NCBI GenBank assembly: GCA_011763485.2
Contig: JAANSK020121124.1
Coordinates: forward strand, 1 to 26,385
Reading direction: 5' to 3'
Origin: Isoetes engelmannii
Lineage: Eukaryota > Streptophyta > Lycopodiopsida > Isoetales > Isoetaceae
Length of the DNA: 26,385 nt
The notes beneath the pieces are model-generated. The model saw only the letters and a list, made by a program, of their open reading frames with translations, did no database searches and was not told where the DNA came from. Below, piece after piece: positions 18,693-26,385 of this stretch (its first letter is position 1; each line of letters begins with the position of its first letter). The translations under genes were made by a program, and so were the position numbers.

Positions 18693-21200
18693 CTAAATCT
18701 CAACAGAACTGCATGCAGTAAAATATCAATCAGAAACATCAACTTTGAAAGTCATATCTAGCATGCTCAGTTGCAAATTCCAGTCAAACTCCATGTACAA
18801 ATACACTAGTAACCTTGGCAGCCACAAGTAGCATGTCTGTAACTTTTGGCAGTTTTGCGGCAACTTCCTGTGGCCTTGACCAATAGCCTATACGCACATG
18901 GTATTCACTCTAGGAACTATAAATTAGGAGATAGATAATCATTATCGTCGTGGTCAGATGGAAAAATAAGCTAGGATATACAAGAGCACGTCAACCTTGC
19001 ACCTGGAAACATGTTCTCTACATCTTCTAACTTTCTCTAGCTTAATTAGGTACAAAGGTTGCCATTTTATAATGAGTCATGCCTTAGAATAATGTGGATA
19101 CACCTCAGCTACTCATCTGTTTCTAACATTAGTTTACAGTTCCAAATAGATATTCTAACATTGCTCACTTCATCCTTTAATCGGCACCGGGAAACATGTT
19201 CTCTAGGTCCTTTAACTTTCTCTAGCTTAATTATGCAAAGATTCGCATCTTGTAATGAGTCATGCCTTAGAATGATGTCTACTCATCTGCTTCTAACATT
19301 AGCTTACAGTTTCAATTAGATATTCTTCCTTTAAAGATCAAGAACTATTTGTATTAAACTGGTTGGCTAACCACTGAACTAAAAGCCAAATATTAAGAAC
19401 CGAATCGAGATGAGAAAAAATCTGATAAATTGAATATGAGCCAAGCACGTGCACACCAAGATGTTTCAAAAAGTCAAATTCTTAATGGCTTTGATAGTAT
19501 GCCATGAAACGTCACCTTGTGCACTTATTTCGATTTCCCTTATGCGCATACCAAAACTCCTCTTGAAATTGAACGAATTATGAGGCTAACCAAGACTTCC
19601 CTTTCTCTCCCTCTAGCTTCAATTGCCAGACCCTCAGAAACTAGCAACTTGCGTCATATGCTTAAGCTTAGAACCAAGCAAAGGCCTAGTAAAGCCAAGT
19701 GCTGCATGATTCTCTTGTAGAACAGTGAGGAATGTTAGCTCAAGTTGCTCCTAAATTACGCACAAGTGGATGTCAAGGACTGATGCCATTGTAAGACCAA
19801 TAAAACCTGAATTGACACAAAAAAAACAAGCTGGTGTTATATTCAGCTGCAAATCCTGAAGCAGCAATTTTTGTGTTCTCCTGCATCAACAATTTACAGA
19901 CCCAATGTTGACTGGTCCATTGTTCCACCAGAGGGTGGAATTATGCCAAGACAGATGAGGATGGGAAGGGCTGGCTGATGTACCCATTAAAGAGACGTCG
20001 TGTAATATGGGCATGTGGCTCTCATCAAAAACCTATCTGGGAGATAGATTAACTTGATTAAGCAGTAGAGAAGAAGAAAAACGGAGACAGGAAAAACCCT
20101 ACTCTAAGGTTGATATGAATAAGTAGGTAGGAGGCGATACAAAACAGGAACAAAGCAAGTAATGTGAAGCACAACTGTGCCTTTATAATTAGGACACGTT
20201 AGCAACAAGGAATAAGTTACAAGCCCTTAGATAAACGAACCAACCAAAGTGGCTCGTGTAGTTGGATACATTGCTTTTAATCTCGGCTTTATGTCGCACT
20301 TGTACTGAAAGTACCTTGTTTGTTGGAGTTCACGTGCATCAGTGGCCTCCAAGCGTTCAAGTATAGACTGTAATAGAACTTCTATGACACTTGATGCCAT
20401 ATTTTGCATTGCTAATAAAAAAACCCTTCTGATTTTGTACCTTTATGTATTGGATAACCGTTTTGGCTGCCTTCCAATGATCACATCTGGGATGCTGCAT
20501 AAACCTTGAAAATGTTCCATAGGAAAAACAACATCTGGCCTAGTGCTAGTAGGGCCGATCAAGCTGCCAATAAAAAGAGAATCTGCTCTTCTTCATCTAA
20601 GAGTATCGGCTTATCTTAATGGTGCAGCTGTATAAACGATCCCAGCATCGATGTTGATGCAGATTTGGCAGACAGTGGCTTGGTGGACAGTTTTCGTTTA
20701 TTAGAGGATAAGAAGTTAAAATGACAAGCAAAAAACTTACGTGGTTTTAAAACCAGAGAGCACATACCTCATACAGACTAAATATGTCTATTTGCAAGCA
20801 ATAGATGATCTCTACAATTAGGTTTGGAACTGTGTAGTGATGGCTGTGTGAATAATCTTCCAGAAATCTCTAGGATCTGAAGCGGATTTGCATCAGCTCC
20901 CTACTGATTCAATTCTTGGCGAGTGTGGCAAAGTATTTGGCACGGCTTCTATCAATCTGCGCAGATAGGTATCAAGCAGAAGTTTCAGGAGCTTTTGCGA
21001 TGATTCTTGAGTAAATCTTTGTTGATCTGCTTAATATCTTGGTCAGTAGGTTGGTTTTGATCAGTGGATCAGTATTAGCAACTGGATTTACAGATTCAAG
21101 AGTCTTGGCTAGTTTTTGATCATTTGTTGCAAAAATTCAGAGAAAAAATACAGTCAAGCAAATATTGGAGTGATAGATCAATGAAAATTATCCACTAATC
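18693..21200. other. Region upstream of the DUF3537 exons, no firm gene
   Basis: A missing 5' exon or the promoter of the DUF3537 gene would be here. I could not identify either. The minus-strand frame from an ATG at 20409 (MQNMASSVIEVLLQ, ERLEATDARELQQTR) ends before a GTACTT that could be a donor. It has no recognised family, so a first exon is only a guess. A 14-base perfect palindrome TGGTTTTAAAACCA lies near 20742. Confidence 0.35.
19005..19330. repeat. Two-copy diverged tandem duplication, period about 185 bases
   Basis: GGAAACATGTTCTCTA at 19005 recurs at 19190. Both copies continue with AACTTTCTCTAGCTTAATTA, AATGAGTCATGCCTTAGAAT, a CTACTCATCTG block and CTAACATTAG. Small indels separate the copies. 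No coding function is seen. Confidence 0.8.
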
Positions 21201-21617
21201 AAATGTTGAATGGCTGGTCTCGCTAAACTGAAGAGACTTTTAAAGCCAAGATGGGACCCAATACCTGATTTATAAAGAAGCTTTGGCTCATCTCAAATTT
21301 TTGGCAGAACCAGATCTTAGGAGGCCACTAGGCCACTGAGATCTTCGAAACATTCAACGAAGCATATGATTATCTAAACTACTTGCACTATTACTGGAAT
21401 TGCTAGGCAATCTTCGGTCAAAGAACAGATGGAGCAGTTAATGTTAGAATCATGTGAGAAAGATCTGGTGAGTGCTGTCGAGGAGATATTAGTGAGCCCG
21501 ATATAATTATCCTTGTCCTCGGGGGATTAGAGATAAATTTCAGCATATTAGTTGATCTATTAAAACTTGTTCTCAGAAAGAAGTTAGCTGGACTTCAATG
21601 AAATCCAAAATCTGCTG

Positions 21618-21830
21618 GTACAGGAAGAATTGGAGTGTGCTAGAAAATCTCAGCAAGATCAGATCCACCTTGCTCAACTGAATTTAGCAGTTTCAGATTA
21701 CACTAGAGGTAAACAGTGGCAAAATGATAAATCTAAGGATAAATTCTTGGTGACCTGCTATCATTGTGGCCACAAAGGACATTACAAGAATCAGTGTCCC
21801 GCTTTTAACAGTGTTATTACAGTCACCTAG
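21618..21830 (+). pseudogene. Copia Gag C-terminal part with CCHC zinc knuckle
   Basis: The frame reads VQEELECARKSQQDQIHLAQ and continues through a Lys-rich linker to CYHCGHKGHYKNQC, a perfect CX2CX4HX4C knuckle that binds RNA in Gag. It ends at a TAG after FNSVITVT. The conventional start is absent because the Gag N-terminal half upstream (about 21300-21615) is broken by stops; only short Gag-like bits can be seen there. Confidence 0.8.
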
Positions 21831-22102
21831 CTAATATTCTTGTAACTATGGGCAATGGGAACAGTTGCCAGTCTTAAAGCAAAGGTGATTTAATATTTCA
21901 ATTTGCTTATGATGAGGTGGAAGTGTCTTATTTACCTGGTCTTCAAACAAATCTGCCCTCAGTTTCTGAATAGATTTAATTTACAGGCAAAAAGGTGTTC
22001 TTTGGAGATCAAAAAATGTACCTTACAAGAGAGATCCATTTGAATTTCTTGATCCCAATAAGCTGGAGATTCTCTTGACAGGACATTTAAATCAAGCAGG
22101 CT

Positions 22103-22288
22103 TATATAGATCCTCTTCCTAGAGCTGCCACTTATGCCACAGATATGTCTAAAGAGTATTTATGGCACGCAGGGCAGACTCTAGGAGACGCTTTGGTAGA
22201 AGCTATGTCTCATTTACATTCTAAAGCACTAGGGTGTGAAGCCTGCCGCTTGGGAAGCAAGGTCAGGCTCCCTATCCTATACATGCTG
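22103..22288 (+). pseudogene. GAG-pre-integrase domain relic
   Basis: The frame includes AATYATDMSKEYLWHAGQTL, then HLHSKALGCEACRLGSKVRL. It keeps the WHA...L...C..C..GK.R pattern of the zinc-binding segment ahead of Copia integrase; the first His-rich part is altered (LWHAGQTLG in place of the usual LWHxRLGH). Confidence 0.75.
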
Positions 22289-22510
22289 ATGAAACAGGCA
22301 TTACAAACAGCAGTACATGTAGCCAATCAAGCTCCTCCATTAGCACTGATTCCTTATCAAGCATTCTTCAGAACAAAGCCTTGAGTTGACAACCTTAGGG
22401 TATTTGGTTGTTTAGTATATGTTGCCTTTCCTATGGAGAAATTAAAGAAAGCAGGAAAATTGTCTAATAGGGCTTTGAAATGTATGTTCATTGAATATCC
22501 AAAGGCCAGA
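22289..22510 (+). pseudogene. Integrase C-terminal segment, catalytic core deleted
   Basis: Directly after the pre-integrase segment the frame reads ALQTAVHVANQAPPLALIPY and QAFFRTKP. A TGA follows (22382-22384), then VDNLRVFGCLVYVAFPMEKL. These match the end of Copia integrase (A.Y..NR.P..A.....P.E...G.KP....LR.FGC.AY). The roughly 150-200 residues that carry the DDE catalytic residues are missing, replaced by a junction of a few codons. Confidence 0.75.
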
Positions 22511-23079
22511 GAATGTCGATCCTAATGTTGTTCTTCGCGCTGCAATTTGTGGAGGATTCAGAATATATAACGGGTGATAAGTCTGATCCATATCATTTTA
22601 TAGAAAAGTTGTTTCAGCAGAGCTGATATCTTCAGTGTCCTCAAATTCTTCAACATCCTCAAGTCTTCTTCCGCTGCAGAAAGATGATCAGGTGGGAGTA
22701 CCTCTTGTGGGTCAAGATAATGATTCTCTCTATTTTTCATATTTTAAATGAAGATGACAGGCCTATCAGTTGCCACCAGCTGCACAAGAGTTTGTTCCGT
22801 GTTCCTGCTGAAATCACTCGTACTCTTTGAAGGTCTCAAAGGTTGGCTGTTCTTCCTCCAGTTAATTATACTTCCAGTTGCAACTATGCCTTGATGGCTG
22901 CTTTTAAAGATAATCATGATCCTCAGCCCATAAACAAGCAGCTAAACATAAACATTGGCAGCAAGCCATGCAGGATCAGTATTCTATGCTTAGGAAGCAA
23001 AATACTTGGACTTTGGTTTCTAGACCAGTTAACCTCAATATGGTAAGAAACAAATGAATATATAGAATCTGATGGCTCT

Positions 23080-23600
23080 TTGAAAAAGCATAAGGCACGT
23101 CTTGTGGCCAAGGGATATAAAAGTATGGATATGTGTTTACTGCCATGTTTGCTCCAATTGCACATATGGACCCTGTTAGGACAGTTATAGCATTGGCAGC
23201 AGCTAACAGTTGGTCAGTCTATCAATCAGACTTTGAAAGTGCATTTCTCAATGGAGACCTAAAAGAGACAATTTATATGGACCAGCCTCTAGGTTTCGTT
23301 AAAGCAAAAAAAGAGCAGCTTATTTGTCAGCTCCAACGAAGTTTATATGGCTTAAAACAAGCCCCAAGCTGTTGGCATGAAAAGATAAATAATTTTCTCT
23401 TACAAGAAGGGATTTGTTAGATCAAGTGCATATCCTAATCTGTATCATAAAATAGCAGAGGCAGCTATTTGCATTCTAGTTCTTTATGTTGATGATACTG
23501 TTATCACAAGAGATGTTGATGATCTTATTGCTGCTGTCAAAGAAAAGCTAAAAACAAGTTTTAACACCACTGACTTAGGGCTGCTAAACTTCCGTTTGCA
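23080..23600 (+). pseudogene. Copia reverse transcriptase relic
   Basis: Starts with KHKARLVAKGYK near 23087, then shifts frame to PIAHMDPVRTVIALAAANSW, SVYQSDFESAFLNGDLKETI, YMDQPLGF and QLQRSLYGLKQAPSCWHEKI. After a stop near 23420 and a frame change, it continues with LVLYVDDTVITRDVDDLIAA. The D of the QSDFESAFLNG block and the YVDD box (23485-23496) keep the catalytic aspartates. Two frameshifts or stops make it a pseudogene. Confidence 0.85.
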
Positions 23601-23692
23601 TATGGCAAACATCCTACATACATCCATCTTAATCAAACAAAGTATGCCAAAGATTTGTCGAATGAAGGATTGTTAGCCAGCTCTTAATCCAT

Positions 23693-24420
23693 ATGAACAA
23701 GGTAATAAACTTGCCTTATGCTACAGGTGATGCTACTTTGTATCATCAGCTAGTTGGTTCTCTCATTTACCTAACAATCACACGACCAGATATTGCTTTT
23801 CCAGTACGGCAAATTAGTAGGTTTATGAAGACACCTAAGCACTCTCATTGGCTTGCTGCCAAGAGAATACTAGCTTATCTCAAGGTTATAATGCTTGAGG
23901 GTATTGTTTATCATTACAAGAATATCCATTGTTTAATAAAAACAAGAATATCCAAAATTATTTTCTACACAGATGCAGACCATGTGTTACTGATTTTGAT
24001 ATGAGAAGATCAACAACAGGTTTTTTTCAATGTTGGATCTAGTGCTATTACCTGATCATCAAGAGAACAAAAAACCGTAAGTCTGAGTGCTACTGAAGCT
24101 GAACTAAAATGCTTTTTCTGCTAGAATACAGGGAATGATGTGGCTTCTTCATTTGCTTCAAGAATTCAGCTTCCTAATACCTCAGTTAAGATTTTGGTTG
24201 ATAACTCAGGGGCTATTGATCTTGTCAAAGATTATAAATCTCATCCTCCAACCAAGCATTTTGATCTGCAATTCTACTTTGTGACAGTTACATAACAAGG
24301 TTTTAGAGCTGGAATATCGCAACACTCTTAAGCAATTAATGGTCGTTTCACAAAGTCCCTTGCAAGCTCTCCTTTTAAAAAGATATAGCAGCTTCTGGGA
24401 GTGCAGATTTTGCAGCAAGA
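23693..24420 (+). pseudogene. Copia RNase H domain relic
   Basis: The frame from 23693 has YHQLVGSLIYLTITRPDIAF and FMKTPKHSHWLAAKRILAYL, the linker ahead of RNase H. After frame breaks the next pieces read TVSLSATEAEL (about 24078), SVKILVDNSGAIDLVKD (about 24184) and HPPTKHFDLQFYFV (about 24243). These equal the STxEAEY, DN.SAI.L and TKHIDI..HF motifs. The final part is broken by stops before a Ser/Ala-rich tail. Confidence 0.8.
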
Positions 24421-24503
24421 AAAACAACTCTGATTTTCTTTATCATTTTAATTTTCTAGTTTGTATTTCTTTTCAGTGAGTTAGAGTCACATTTCATAAG
24501 GGA

Positions 24504-24752
24504 TGTTAGAGGTTGAAATATTACTCTTACTCACTATTCACTCTTGATGACGTGGTATACCCATCATGCATGACATGGATGCCACATTATCACATGTGAC
24601 TATATAGCCAGCATTTTCTCATTTCGTTGCCACTGCATTTTCTTATCAATACAAATGTATTATGGCGTCTTCTCATCTCATCCCTCTGATTCCCAACTTC
24701 CTTCAGGTTCACAAGAATTTTACTATGGTTCTAGATTGGAGCTCTTTTAACA
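24504..24752 (+). repeat. Candidate 3' LTR of the Copia element
   Basis: The segment starts TGTTAGAGG after a purine-rich AAGGGA and ends CTCTTTTAACA, giving TG...CA ends with short inverted termini. It contains a TATATAG box near 24601 and lies where a 3' LTR is expected, about 80 bases after the RNase H tail. No 5' partner is visible in the window, so both limits rest on the ends alone. Confidence 0.45.
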
Positions 24753-26385
24753 ACTTGAGAAGATTAGAAAGATGAGTTTGCTTAACAAGATAGCACGCAG
24801 GACACAGCACGAATTTCAGCTGTGTTTTTTTTTTCTTCTTTAGATTGCTTAGGCTCTTTTGGTCACAATCACGGTACCTAAGTGAGATTGATCCGTTTTA
24901 TAATAAAGAACTGATCCTCCTATGTATTTGGTCATAGACCCTAAGGTCTTTTCGGACATTAGTAAATTCTTTCCTTCTCCCTTCGTTAATGCATCCTCTC
25001 AAGCAAAATTGTCCTTGCGCATGTTTGCCATTCCCTCTTCTGATCTGATGCAAATAACTCCTCTTGAAGCGGAAGCACAATAGGCCACATATAGCCTGTA
25101 ACAAGTGGTGCTATCAAAGTCTTTCCTGCCCAATTGTTGAGTGGCAATTGCCTCAATCTCAAGAATTTGATCTGCTCAGGTCCTCCTCTCGTCAATCTAA
25201 CTATTACTTTTCTTTTTCCATCTTCCTATATTAGTTGGAAGGAGAATCTAATTTGTAAATGCTCTCAGGAAACAAAAGTCCTCGTGAAACCAAAGCCTTG
25301 TAGCTGTTCCATGGGTTATAGCTGAGTGGAAGACTTATTACGGTCCTGCACTCTGGGACTTACTAAACAGATGGGGCGCCATTTTTCATAAAGTATTCAT
25401 TATCATGTCTACGTTGTTTTATAAGCAGCGAAAATTAATCAAGCCATATGATTGTGTGTTAATACTTTATCCGTCGTGAATTGAAATGAGTGGAGATCTG
25501 GAAACATATTGAAGAACCATCTCAAGTTTTAGGTGCAGCCTAAGCAGATTTACATGACACTTAAATTCATTGTTACGAACTCAGTCAATTATTGAAGAAA
25601 TTGGACAATAAGCATGTAAAGATGGAGCGACTTACGGTTCTAGATGTGGAATCTGCACCTGAAGCCTCTTATGGCCCATGCTTGTACTGTGCCCGCTAAG
25701 AAGGTGCTCAGTGCTGGATGCGGCCATGAACCAGCCACTACAACCTCAAAATGTTGCACTCGGCCAGCATCCAGTTCAGAGGGAAATGGAACCAAGTATT
25801 TGTTGGGCCCAGCTCCCATTTTATAAGCGACAATTAGTTGCACGACCAGCAACACTAGTCGGATGCTGTGTTTCAGCGTCAAATTGTGAATCGTTCTCAA
25901 AAAAATTCCCGCGGAAAGAAACGAAAGGAGAAGTGAGCTGTATTTACTACTTTGTCACGTCTGGCTCTTAAAAAGGAAGAATTGATGACGAACGGTCAAA
26001 AAGACGCACGAACCCCTGGATGGAGTGGAGGGTAAACATGACTGTAGTTGCGTTTTGAAGATCCATGTCCTAATCCTGGTTGCAATGCTGGTTCGGGAGA
26101 TATTTTACATACACGTCCTAGGAAAATTTCTTACACCTAACAAATCAATTTGTTCATAATTTTTTCCACACTTTAATGCAAGAATAGAATCATAATGTAA
26201 TTTCCCTACAAAATAACTAGCAACTAAGAATCATAATGTAATTTTCCTACAAAATAACTAGCAATAGCAACTAGGAAGTGTGCCCAATGATGTTGGGCAT
26301 TAGCCAAGGACGTGTGGAATAATAGGTAGGCATAATGGATATTGTATAGGGGGAAGGAAGAAGGGGGTGGAATTCCGGTCCAGCC
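24753..26385. other. Right flank, no recognised gene
   Basis: Minus-strand frames at 24898-25195 and 25640-25900 are open for 68-86 codons. One, from about 25195 to 25090, reads EQIKFLRLRQLPLNN and then APLVTGY. I recognise no family and see no splice-site support. A PBS-like TGGTGCTATCAAAG occurs at about 25106 but has no LTR beside it. The last bases before the window edge show no distinctive feature. Confidence 0.35.
26186..26267. repeat. Two-copy 41-base tandem repeat
   Basis: AGAATCATAATGTAATTTCC at 26186 recurs at 26227 with one change. Both continue TACAAAATAACTAGCAA. This is a recent local duplication in AT-rich sequence. Confidence 0.9.

Larger units (their letters stand above)
21300..24752 (+). 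mobile_element. Decayed Copia retrotransposon (Gag-Pol relic plus 3' LTR)
   Basis: Domains occur in Copia order on the plus strand: Gag zinc knuckle (21775), a protease-adjacent motif (YLPGLQTNLPSVSE, about 21930-21970), GAG-pre-integrase (22120-22285), integrase C-terminal part (22289-22510), reverse transcriptase (about 23080-23600), RNase H (about 23720-24420) and a 3' LTR candidate from 24504. Integrase before RT identifies the Copia superfamily. The element has many stops and frameshifts. The DDE core of integrase is absent between 22285 and 22290. No 5' LTR or primer site was found, so the left limit is approximate. It cannot be autonomous. Confidence 0.85.

Noticed and set aside
25095-25125. 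TGGTGCTATCAAAG, similar to a Copia primer-binding site
   Set aside because: It differs from TGGTATCAGAGC by an insertion and substitutions, and no LTR end lies next to it.
1-26385. CRISPR arrays, operons, rRNA genes or a new prokaryote-type system
   Set aside because: No regularly spaced short repeats with unique spacers and no closely packed gene runs; introns and plant transposons dominate throughout.

Overview
This window looks like nuclear DNA of a land plant with a repeat-rich genome. The evidence is one spliced minus-strand host gene with kilobase introns, Copia-type retrotransposon remains, a Tourist-like MITE, a Helitron-like protein relic and many local duplications. A fern or another large-genome plant fits the long, TE-filled introns, but the sequence alone does not settle the species. 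No prokaryotic operons, CRISPR arrays, rRNA genes or convincing tRNA genes were seen.

Layout. 1-150: Helitron-like relic. 430-1050: degenerate tandem duplications. 1205-3425: a large inverted repeat with about 600-base arms around a roughly 1 kb LTR-like spacer; one arm carries a perfect 50-base tandem duplication. 3426-5601: mostly anonymous sequence with one poly-T tract. 5602-8953: a minus-strand LTR element with short LTRs and a Copia-type gag start. The gag frame runs into a reading frame I cannot assign to any retroelement protein, and a 466-base MITE sits exactly at the junction.

9874-18620 (minus strand): a DUF3537 gene, the plant branch of the gustatory-receptor-like (GRL) family. 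Five exons with good splice sites and compatible phases encode six predicted membrane segments. The usual last segment is not found. A downstream exon that can be spliced in frame resembles a WWE domain. The introns hold a tandem array derived from a Copia RNase H region, a strong 28-base-arm hairpin and a possible solo LTR.

18700-21200: mostly anonymous sequence with small duplications. About 21300-24752: a decayed plus-strand Copia element (zinc knuckle, GAG-pre-integrase, integrase C-terminal part, RT with YVDD, RNase H, one LTR). It lacks the integrase catalytic core and is broken by stops and frameshifts. 24753-26385: no recognised gene.

The most interesting items are the GRL/DUF3537 gene with its unusual 3' end, the LTR element with a possible captured reading frame interrupted by a MITE, the large inverted repeat, and the intronic hairpin next to the RNase H-derived array. 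All calls were made by reading; no searches were run.
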